15,850 bases of DNA. Origin: Gammaproteobacteria bacterium (GTDB lineage: Bacteria; Pseudomonadota; Gammaproteobacteria; Arenicellales; Poriferihabitantaceae). The notes below the pieces were generated by a model that saw only the letters and a program-made list of their open reading frames with translations, searched no databases and was not told where the DNA came from. This document shows, in pieces, positions 1 through 6,589 of this stretch. The position numbers were made by a program, and so were the translations under genes. Location of the stretch: contig JAIBDK010000012.1 in NCBI GenBank assembly GCA_024679435.1, forward strand, positions 1 to 15,850, written 5' to 3'. Numbering within the stretch: the stretch's first letter is position 1; every line of letters begins with the position of its first letter.

Positions 1-1212
1 AACGTTGGGGTGATGGGATTTGCGGCGCTTGGTGGTGTCAGCGCAGTACTGGTTTCTCGGGCGCCCGTTGCCGAAGCCTGGCAAGCAGGGTGGAGTCATC
101 TGTTGATTGCGTTGATCGTCTTTCTGTTGACCATTGGGGCATCAATTAATATTTATCGACATTTTCCACGCGGCACAAAACGAACTGTTATTTTGACCGG
201 ATTGATTATTGTCGGCCTGTTTCTAACCCGCTTTTTCCTGGATCCCGGAGTCTCTGCTATTGAAGCTGTGGACCCTGCTAAAACCGGGTTTCTCGGCGGT
301 ATGGGAATGCCGATTCTGTTTTCCTGGATTATTGGCGGATTTGTCGCTGCGGGCGTCGCATGGCTGATTGGGAAAGTTGCGCTGGGATTGCGGGCCGACT
401 ATCTGGCCATTGCAACGCTGGGAATTTCAGAAATTATTATAGCCGTGTTGAAAAATGAAGACTGGCTAACCCGTGGGGTTAAGAATGTGACCGGTCTGCC
501 GCGCCCGGTACCTTATGAAGTGGATCTGCAAGCTAGTGCGTGGTTTATGGATCTGATTGCCAGGTGGAATCAGGATACGCTGCTTGCTCTGCCAGAGGCT
601 GAAAAATCAGAAGCGATGAAACAGATGGTAATCGATGGATCCAGCATTTTTGTAAAGTTATGTTACACCGGACTTTTTGCCTCTGTCCTGCTAATCGTGC
701 TGTTTTTGAGTGTTAAAGCGCTGAATTCGCCATGGGGCAGAATGATGCGTGCTATTCGGGATAATGAAACCTCAGCTTCAGCAATGGGTAAAAATGTAAC
801 CCGGCGCCATCTCGAAATATTTGTGATTGGCTCCGCGGTAGTGGGTATCGCGGGGGCTATGTTGACCACCCTGGATGGTCAGTTTACGCCGACAGGTTAT
901 CAACCCTTAAGATATACATTCTTGATCTGGGTCATGGTAATTGTGGGCGGATCAGGAAATAATATGGGGTCTGTGCTGGGAGGGTTTCTGATCTGGCTGG
1001 TATGGATTGAGGCTGAACCGGTTGGCATCTGGTTGATGCAGGCGGGAACTTCGTGGATGGCTGATGATAGCGCCGTTAAAAGTCACTTGATTGATAATGC
1101 CCAGCATATGCGGTTATTCTTCATGGGGCTGGTACTATTACTTGTCCTGCGATTCAGCCCGGGGGGTTTGTTGCCCGAAGTCGTCCGCAATAAACATAGC
1201 GATCCAACATGA
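1..1212 (+). CDS. livM: Branched-chain amino-acid-type ABC transporter permease (LivM family), 5' end missing
   Basis: Inner-membrane permease subunit of a branched-chain amino-acid (HAAT) type ABC importer. The reading frame is open to the first base and the residues before the internal GTG/ATG at 10-15 look like continuing protein, so the true start lies upstream of the window. Several hydrophobic segments are visible. The family hallmark LGLRADYLAIATLGISEII lies near residues 125-143 counted from position 10, and the C-terminal block with GIAGAMLTTLDGQFTP and IVGGSGNNMGSVLGG near residues 280-325 is also typical of LivM. A loop of about 50 residues (roughly 165-215) separates the two halves. 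The substrate-binding protein follows 72 bp downstream. The partner permease and ATPases, expected upstream, are not visible. Family assignment is firm; the substrate could be amino acids, urea or amides and cannot be told from this sequence. Confidence 0.9.
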   Translation, partial: NVGVMGFAALGGVSAVLVSRAPVAEAWQAGWSHLLIALIVFLLTIGASINIYRHFPRGTKRTVILTGLIIVGLFLTRFFLDPGVSAIEAVDPAKTGFLGGMGMPILFSWIIGGFVAAGVAWLIGKVALGLRADYLAIATLGISEIIIAVLKNEDWLTRGVKNVTGLPRPVPYEVDLQASAWFMDLIARWNQDTLLALPEAEKSEAMKQMVIDGSSIFVKLCYTGLFASVLLIVLFLSVKALNSPWGRMMRAIRDNETSASAMGKNVTRRHLEIFVIGSAVVGIAGAMLTTLDGQFTPTGYQPLRYTFLIWVMVIVGGSGNNMGSVLGGFLIWLVWIEAEPVGIWLMQAGTSWMADDSAVKSHLIDNAQHMRLFFMGLVLLLVLRFSPGGLLPEVVRNKHSDPT

Positions 1213-1228
1213 AGTTTAGCTCCTTCTT

Positions 1229-1245
1229 AGCCTGCTTTTCAGGCT
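1229..1245 (+). other. Intercistronic stem-loop between permease and binding-protein genes
   Basis: Perfect 6-bp inverted repeat AGCCTG/CAGGCT with a CTTTT loop, in the 72-bp gap before the substrate-binding protein. No T-run follows directly, so it is not a clear terminator. In transporter operons such stems often stabilise or segment mRNA so that the binding protein is made in excess. That role is inference. Confidence 0.4.
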
Positions 1246-1284
1246 GATGATAAACATTTTAATTTCGACCTTATGAGGTAATCG

Positions 1285-2466
1285 ATGAAAAAACTGCTGC
1301 TGACAACAACCCTTGTGACCTGCCTTGCATCGCCAGTTATGGCTGATGATATTAAGGTTGGTATTATTCTTGGATACACTGGACCCATTGAATCATTGAC
1401 TCCCGCTATGGCAGCGGGAGCAGAGCTGGCGCTTTCCGAAGCATCAAAGTCCGGCAATTTACTGGGTGGGCAAACCGTAACAGGTATCCGTGCGGATTCT
1501 ACTTGTGTAGATGCTGCGGCAGCCTCATCGGCTGCGGAACGGCTCATCACCTCCGACGGCGTGGCGGCAATCATGGGCGCTGACTGTTCTGGCGTGACCA
1601 CTGCGATTGCAAATAACGTTGCCGTTCCCAATGGTGTGGTTATGGTCTCTCCATCGGCCACTTCACCTGCACTGTCCTCTATTGAGGATAACGGTTTTTT
1701 CCACAGGACAGCGCCATCCGATGCTCGTCAGGGTCAGGTTCTGGCCGAGGTTTTGAAGAGCCGCGGGATCACCGAAGTCGCGGTAACCTATACCAATAAT
1801 GATTATGGAAAAGGTCTGGCGGATTCCTTTGGTTCGGCGTTTGCTGCGAATGGAGGTAAGGTCTCGATTAGCGCTGCTCATGAAGATGGTAAGGCGGATT
1901 ATTCTGCGGAAGTAGGTGCGTTATCGGCAGCGGGCTCTGCGCATCTTGCCGTTTTTGGTTATGTTGATCAGGGAGGCAAGGGCATTATTCAGGCATCAAT
2001 CGATTCCGATGCATTTACGAGCTTTATAATGGCTGACGGTATGGTGGGCGATTCACTGCTGGAAGCCATTGGCTCTGATCTTGACGGCTCAATAGCAACT
2101 TTGCCGGGAGGTGCATCGGGCTCTGAGGCGTTTAAGGAGTATGCAGAATCTAACGGTCTTGCCGCAGACGGACCATTTGTCCCTGAATCTTATGATGCGG
2201 CGGCATTAATTGTGTTGGCCATTCAGGCGGCGGGGTCTGCAGACCGTGCTGCAATCCAGGCGAATATTATGGGGGTTGCCAATGCGCCGGGTGAAGAAAT
2301 CGCCCCGGGTGAACTTGGCAAGGCGCTGAAAATTCTTGCTGACGGAGGAAGCATTAACTATCAGGGTGCGACCAACGTTGAGTTCAATGACGTTGGTGAA
2401 GTTTTCGGTACTTATAAAGAACTGGAAATCGGCAGCGGTAAATGGAATACCGTTAAGGTTCACTAG
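1285..2466 (+). CDS. Periplasmic substrate-binding protein of a branched-chain amino-acid-type ABC transporter
   Basis: Type I periplasmic binding protein (LivJ/LivK-like) that would deliver ligand to the LivM-containing importer just upstream. The ATG at 1285 is preceded by GAGGTA, and the product begins with a Sec signal peptide (MKK, hydrophobic stretch, VMA/DD with cleavage after about residue 20). The mature protein opens with IKVGIILGYTGP, the usual first strand of this family. C74 and C101 are placed like the conserved disulfide of Liv-type binding proteins. Its 393 codons are of normal length. Acidic, alanine- and glycine-rich composition fits a secreted protein. It ends the operon, with a strong terminator 66 bp after the stop. 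Ligand identity is not predictable from what can be seen. Confidence 0.9.
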   Translation: MKKLLLTTTLVTCLASPVMADDIKVGIILGYTGPIESLTPAMAAGAELALSEASKSGNLLGGQTVTGIRADSTCVDAAAASSAAERLITSDGVAAIMGADCSGVTTAIANNVAVPNGVVMVSPSATSPALSSIEDNGFFHRTAPSDARQGQVLAEVLKSRGITEVAVTYTNNDYGKGLADSFGSAFAANGGKVSISAAHEDGKADYSAEVGALSAAGSAHLAVFGYVDQGGKGIIQASIDSDAFTSFIMADGMVGDSLLEAIGSDLDGSIATLPGGASGSEAFKEYAESNGLAADGPFVPESYDAAALIVLAIQAAGSADRAAIQANIMGVANAPGEEIAPGELGKALKILADGGSINYQGATNVEFNDVGEVFGTYKELEIGSGKWNTVKVH

Positions 2467-2531
2467 ATTGCGGAAAAACAGATTTCAGAGGGTTGACGTT
2501 CCGTTCAATGCCCTTTGATGTCAAGAAATTA

Positions 2532-2560
2532 AGGGTGGCTTGCAGGCCATCCTTTTTTTT
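2532..2560 (+). terminator. Rho-independent terminator of the ABC transporter operon
   Basis: AGGGTGGC and GCCATCCT form an 8-bp stem with one G-T pair and a TTGCAG loop, followed directly by eight T. It lies between the binding-protein gene and the DUF364 gene on the plus strand. Confidence 0.85.
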
Positions 2561-2587
2561 GATTTTAATATTCGGGTGCTTTTTTAA

Positions 2588-3439
2588 ATGACGATTGCGG
2601 ATGATTTTTTAGAGTTGATGGACCGGGTCGGACAAACCTGTGAGTTACCGGTTGTTCAGCATATTTATATTGCATCCGGGGCCGGGTCTGTGGATAAAAG
2701 CAGTAAATTTGGCGCGCTGGTGCTCGAAGATGAGACTGTGGGCCTGACCTACGTGGGGCTGGGTGATACGTTACAGGAATTGCAGAACCGCCGGCAAATT
2801 GATGGTTGGAGGGGGTGTTCTCCTGTTGAAGTTGCTCAACTGTACCGGCAAAAAGAGGATTGGAAACGCTGCCTGGGTATGGCGGCAATAAACGCTATCA
2901 GTCAGTTTGTATTCAGAAACAGCGACTATCAGTTTACGGATGCAGGCGGTACCATGGATTTATTGAGACTAAGCGAATCGGACCGAGTGGGAATGGTGGG
3001 TTATTTCCCGCCTCTCGTAGAAAAGATTCGTGGGCTTGGTATCCCTCTGACGGTAATAGAACTGGATTCAAAATGGTTACAGCGAGATGGCGATTTTGAG
3101 GTAACCCTTGATCCCGCGTGTCTTCAGGGTTGTAATAAAGTTTTGATGACCGGCACTATTTTGATCAACCAGACGATCGATGATTTGCTGGTATATACAT
3201 CTGCGGCCGACGTGATAAGCATTGTTGGCCCCACGGTAGGATGTTTGCCTGATCCGCTGTTTCAACGTGGAGTCACGGTGGTTGGGGGGCTGGAAATACT
3301 GGACAAGGATGAATTTCTGTCACTGTGGCGTGCCCAGAAACAGTGGCGCGAAACGACACGACGTTACACCCTTGATAAAGAAAACTATCAGGGATTCAAC
3401 TCGTTGTTATGGACTGGCAACTCACACCTGGGTCATTAA
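2588..3439 (+). CDS. DUF364 (putative heavy-metal chelation domain) protein
   Basis: A 283-residue protein with the DUF4213/DUF364 architecture: an N-terminal region (about 10-120) and a Rossmann-like C-terminal DUF364 domain. The diagnostic blocks are VGMVGYFPPLVEKI (134-147), a following IELD (157-160), MTGTILINQTIDDLL (187-201) and SIVGPTVGCLPDPLF (211-225). The family is annotated as a putative metal chelator, but no reaction is established and I assign none. No signal peptide is seen, so it is probably cytoplasmic. The ATG at 2588 has no clear Shine-Dalgarno; an internal start is possible. It starts 27 bp after the upstream terminator, so its promoter would overlap that region. It converges on yeeE, with 56 bp between the stops and no obvious bidirectional terminator. 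Its position next to sulfur genes may be chance. Confidence 0.8.
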   Translation: MTIADDFLELMDRVGQTCELPVVQHIYIASGAGSVDKSSKFGALVLEDETVGLTYVGLGDTLQELQNRRQIDGWRGCSPVEVAQLYRQKEDWKRCLGMAAINAISQFVFRNSDYQFTDAGGTMDLLRLSESDRVGMVGYFPPLVEKIRGLGIPLTVIELDSKWLQRDGDFEVTLDPACLQGCNKVLMTGTILINQTIDDLLVYTSAADVISIVGPTVGCLPDPLFQRGVTVVGGLEILDKDEFLSLWRAQKQWRETTRRYTLDKENYQGFNSLLWTGNSHLGH

Positions 3440-3495
3440 CTAGGAAGGCGCGTTTTGACCCCGGTCGCAACCCTGGGCCATATTTCGGCTTAAAA

Positions 3496-4614
3496 TTATT
3501 TGCCCGGTTTGATGTCTGCGAGGGTAGATTTCAAAGCGTGTAACCAGCCTTGATCATCGTAAAGATAATATTGCATCTTAAGCGCAAAGGCGCATCCAGC
3601 GATGATGGATATCAGCGTGATCAGTGAACCGATTGCCAGTGTGGACAGCCCGCTAATACCCTGACCAATGGTGCAACCCAGAGACATCACTCCGCCGAAT
3701 CCCATTAGCAACCCACCCATTAGATGATTGATCAAATCTGATTTATCGCTGAAGCTTTCGATTCTGAAATTGCCAGTGACTATACTGTAGGCAAAGGAAC
3801 CTGCCAGCACGCCCAGAACCACGGAGATGCCAAAATTGATAGTGGATCCGGTAAAGGTCATCAAATAAGTCAGGGCATTACCTACCGGGGCGATAAAAGA
3901 ATAGGCCTCGGTGGGTAGCGGATCAAAATCATCGAAGCCAAGATAGCCGGTCGTGAACCAGGCGAACACGATAATCAAACCAATTCCGATTCCGGCCAGC
4001 ATATTGTCAAAATTTGTGCGTACTTCCCTGTCCCGAAGGGCCCATACAATCATCCCCCCGCCGATTAAAATTGCTACGATCGCAGTGGCGATACTGGGGC
4101 TTAAACCCAAAAAATGCGATGTGAGTTCGGGTATTCCCTGGGTGGTGAGACCGCTTTGTTCAAGGTCAATTGTTGAAGGATCGTTGATCTGTAGTCTTAA
4201 CAGCGCGAATAATCCCCTGAGAGTCATATAAGCGCTGATTGCCATTACCAGTAAAACCACAAGGGATTTAAGATTTCCACCCCCTACTCGAACCAGCGTT
4301 CTTTGCCCGCAGCCTGATCCCAGTGTCATGCCAATGCCGAATAGAAACCCGCCGAGCAAATGACCTAACCAGGTGAAATTTGAGGTGAGATAAATAGACT
4401 GACTGAGGTCAACTAAACCAAAGTGCTGGAGGCTTTGCGCACCGAAAATGGCGATTCCTGTTGCCAGAAACCAGACTCTCATTCGGGTTAGTGAACCCAT
4501 GTTGACCCAATCGCTGACGGCACCCATGGTGCAGAATTGCGTTCGGCTGCCGATAGCGCCGAATAAAAAGGCGCCGACAAATCCGTATAAAGCAATTGTT
4601 TGGTAATGCTCCAT
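3496..4614 (-). CDS. YeeE/YedE family thiosulfate/sulfur transport membrane protein (TsuA-like)
   Basis: Inner-membrane protein made of two sulf_transp (DUF395) halves; characterised relatives (TsuA/YeeE) take up thiosulfate through a line of conserved cysteines. Three cysteines sit in the expected glycine-rich loops: C28 (SRTQFCTMGAVSDW), C102 (GMTLGSGCGQRTLVR) and C314 (GGVMSLGCTIGQGISG). Many hydrophobic helices span the 372 residues, a normal length. The ATG at 4612-4614 is preceded on the minus strand by GGAGG (4626-4630), which overlaps a perfect GAGGCCTC palindrome. It follows tusA by 67 bp on the same strand, the arrangement seen for TsuA with its TusA-like partner TsuB. Role inferred: import of thiosulfate or another sulfur compound, with hand-off of sulfane sulfur to TusA. 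Family is firm, exact substrate less so. Confidence 0.9.
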   Translation of the reverse strand: MEHYQTIALYGFVGAFLFGAIGSRTQFCTMGAVSDWVNMGSLTRMRVWFLATGIAIFGAQSLQHFGLVDLSQSIYLTSNFTWLGHLLGGFLFGIGMTLGSGCGQRTLVRVGGGNLKSLVVLLVMAISAYMTLRGLFALLRLQINDPSTIDLEQSGLTTQGIPELTSHFLGLSPSIATAIVAILIGGGMIVWALRDREVRTNFDNMLAGIGIGLIIVFAWFTTGYLGFDDFDPLPTEAYSFIAPVGNALTYLMTFTGSTINFGISVVLGVLAGSFAYSIVTGNFRIESFSDKSDLINHLMGGLLMGFGGVMSLGCTIGQGISGLSTLAIGSLITLISIIAGCAFALKMQYYLYDDQGWLHALKSTLADIKPGK

Positions 4615-4681
4615 CTCTAAAGAGGCCTCCTTAATTGTCCAGAATGAGAGTCTTCGATCAGTTTTTTCAGCCGGCTTTCGC

Positions 4682-4912
4682 CTAGGCTTTCTTTAGAAGA
4701 AAATGGAATTCGTTCCCGGATTCAGTGGATTCCAATAGTTCATTGCCGGTTTGATTTGCGAATGATTCAAAATCCTTGACCGCCCCGGGATCGGTAGCAA
4801 CGATTTTTAGAACTTCTCCAGAAGCCATACTACTGATGGCTTTCTTGGCTTTTAATATTGGCAGAGGGCAGTTAAGGTTTCGGGCATCAAGCTCCTGATT
4901 GGCTTCGGTCAT
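4682..4912 (-). CDS. tusA: TusA family sulfur carrier protein
   Basis: Small (76-residue) cytoplasmic sulfurtransferase of the TusA/SirA fold. It carries the signature CPLPILKAKK at residues 15-24, with C15 as the persulfide-carrying residue and the CPxP motif intact. The C-terminal part (SGEVLKIVATDPGAVKDF) also matches. TusA proteins pass sulfane sulfur between rhodaneses, DsrEFH, heterodisulfide-reductase-like systems or tRNA thiolation. Next to a YeeE permease and a Sox cluster, a role in sulfur import or oxidation is more likely than tRNA modification, but this is inference. It is first in the minus-strand pair with yeeE. Only a weak GAG precedes its ATG. A perfect TATAAT lies about 105 bp upstream, inside a palindrome (5017-5036), suggesting regulated transcription. 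Confidence 0.92.
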   Translation of the reverse strand: MTEANQELDARNLNCPLPILKAKKAISSMASGEVLKIVATDPGAVKDFESFANQTGNELLESTESGNEFHFLLKKA

Positions 4913-5016
4913 TTTCGTTCTCGATCATTGGGTTGCATTATTCTGGCCGTTTTAATCCTGGCCGGTTGCGGAGCCTTGTTAAATGATAACTAGATGCTCC
5001 ACCGCTTTACTTTGGC

Positions 5017-5047
5017 ATATTATAGTCCTCTAATATTTGGAATACGA
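5017..5047 (-). promoter_or_regulatory. Leftward tusA-yeeE promoter overlapped by a 20-bp palindrome (candidate operator)
   Basis: On the minus strand, TATAAT (5019-5024) is a perfect -10 box; the -35 position 17 bp away (5042-5047, TCGTAT) is weak. The -10 lies inside an imperfect palindrome at 5017-5036, with arms ATATTATAG and CTCTAATAT (8 of 9 pairs) around a TC centre. This geometry suits a dimeric helix-turn-helix repressor. AT-rich ATATT...AATAT palindromes are reminiscent of ArsR-type sulfane-sulfur sensors that control sulfur genes, but no such regulator is encoded in the window. The site also lies about 140 bp upstream of the rightward rhodanese-MBL/soxB unit. Confidence 0.5.
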
Positions 5048-5175
5048 TATCTCGCGCTACTTTTGCTAGGCATCCACAGGGGATAAAAAAATACTATGGT
5101 ATATCCATAAAGGTAGATATATATTGCCATACCAGAGTCGTAAGTTTAACAATGGCTAGAAATTGAGATTATTTG

Positions 5176-6561
5176 ATGATTTGCGCTGGTAGAAAACGTG
5201 ACGGACAAGTGAATGGGCCTGGTTTTATAGGGAGAGCAATTTTGTCGTCAGCGTTGTTGTTGGGTTTCTGTGCTGGTGCTTTATCTGACTCGGGTGGAAT
5301 TGATTCTGAACTGATTCAGGGCGATGCCTATCTTGATCAGGTACAGTCACAAATAATGAATGTCGATACCCGGCAATTACAGCAAATGTTGAAAGATGTA
5401 CCGGGTCTGGTACTACTAGATGTTCGCGAATCATTGGAAGTTCCCCAAAGCGGAGGAACCATTGATGCCCCAAGATTGCATAACGTCAGCCGCGGCTGGC
5501 TTGAATTTCGTGTTCCTGAGCGTGTTCCCAACAAGAATACCCCCATTGTTGTATTTTGTAACTTAAATTTAAGAAGTCCCCTGGCGGCGAAACGCCTGAT
5601 GGACATGGGGTATACCAATGTCAGTAACTATAAAGATGGTTTTCCCGCCTGGCGGGATGGCGGCTACCCCGTATCCAATGATACTGCACCGGAAAATATG
5701 CTGTTTCAGGCCCCAATTCAGGTTAGTGACAACGTCTGGTCCGCGATTGGAGCCACTGCACCCCCGACTTATGAGAATTCGGGACACAATAATAATCTTT
5801 CTTTTATAGTTACCGATCAGGGTGTGGTGGTGATCAACGCTGGAGACAATTATCTTCTGGCGCAGTCCCTGCATAATGAAATACGTAATATCACCGACCA
5901 GCCGGTCAAATATGTCATTCTGGAAAACGGTCAGGGGCACGCCATGCTTGGCAGTAACTATTGGCAGGAGCAGGGTGCAGAAATAGTTGCTCACGTTGAT
6001 ACTCGAACTGAGATACAGGAACACGGATATAACAGCTTTAACAACATGAAGGAAGGCCGTCGGGATAAAGGTATGAATACCCGACTGGTTGAGCCTGATA
6101 TTGTATTTGAAGACCAATATGTCATAGAACTTGGCGGTGAACGCATAGAGGCTTTGTATTTGGGGCCAGCCCATAGTCCCGGAGATATATCGGTTTGGCT
6201 TCCCCGCCAGAAGCTGGTTATAGCCGGCGACATTGCTTTCCATGAAAGACTGCTTCCGGTCATGGAGCACACCGATACAGCTGCCTGGATAGAAACCTGG
6301 GAAGCTTTTGAAGCACTGGGTGCAACAAAAATAATCCCTGGCCACGGTGGGCCGACTGATTATGATGAAGTGCGGAAATATACGCTGGACTATCTAGCGT
6401 ATATGCGCGGAGAAATGGCGTTGTTGGTAGAGGAAGGAGGGGATTTGCAGGATGCCTATAAAAAAGTTGACCAGTCTGATTACAGCCATCTTGATACTTA
6501 CTTTGAGCTGGCGCGCCAGAATGCCGGTCGGATATTTCGGGAAATGGAATTTGATTTTTAA
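5176..6561 (+). CDS. Exported rhodanese / metallo-beta-lactamase-fold fusion protein with degenerate metal site
   Basis: A 461-residue two-domain protein placed 28 bp before soxB. Residues 1-38 form an export signal: basic start, hydrophobic stretch AILSSALLLGFCAGALS, cleavage near ALS/DS. Residues about 60-170 are a rhodanese domain with LLDVRES and the six-residue active loop beginning at C128 (CNLNLR), so a persulfide-forming cysteine is present. Residues about 180-420 are a metallo-beta-lactamase fold. The later motifs survive: H333 (GPAHSPGD), D352 (IAGDIAF) and H390 (PGHGG). The first motif HxHxDH instead reads N251-G-Q253-G-H255-A256, and the usual VDxG strand is VINAG. Canonical zinc hydrolase activity is therefore doubtful. 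Related MBL proteins (SoxH and quinoprotein-relay types) occur in sox clusters. Inferred role: periplasmic sulfane-sulfur handling for the Sox system. ATG 5176 is preferred over the TTG just before it; neither has a strong ribosome site. Confidence 0.8.
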   Translation: MICAGRKRDGQVNGPGFIGRAILSSALLLGFCAGALSDSGGIDSELIQGDAYLDQVQSQIMNVDTRQLQQMLKDVPGLVLLDVRESLEVPQSGGTIDAPRLHNVSRGWLEFRVPERVPNKNTPIVVFCNLNLRSPLAAKRLMDMGYTNVSNYKDGFPAWRDGGYPVSNDTAPENMLFQAPIQVSDNVWSAIGATAPPTYENSGHNNNLSFIVTDQGVVVINAGDNYLLAQSLHNEIRNITDQPVKYVILENGQGHAMLGSNYWQEQGAEIVAHVDTRTEIQEHGYNSFNNMKEGRRDKGMNTRLVEPDIVFEDQYVIELGGERIEALYLGPAHSPGDISVWLPRQKLVIAGDIAFHERLLPVMEHTDTAAWIETWEAFEALGATKIIPGHGGPTDYDEVRKYTLDYLAYMRGEMALLVEEGGDLQDAYKKVDQSDYSHLDTYFELARQNAGRIFREMEFDF

Positions 6562-6589
6562 CCAAGATGTACTTAACTCGATTTAAAAC

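Noticed and set aside
1239..1661. Minus-strand frame (140 codons) antisense to the substrate-binding protein
   Set aside because: Ala/Ser/Thr-rich translation is the expected mirror of the Ala/Gly-rich coding strand.
3440..3495. GC-rich patch between the convergent DUF364 and yeeE genes as a bidirectional terminator
   Set aside because: Pairing is imperfect and no T-tract is present on either side.
5569..6345. Long minus-strand frame (258 codons) inside the rhodanese-MBL gene
   Set aside because: It is antisense to a gene with clear domain motifs; its translation shows no domain, signal or plausible ribosome site.
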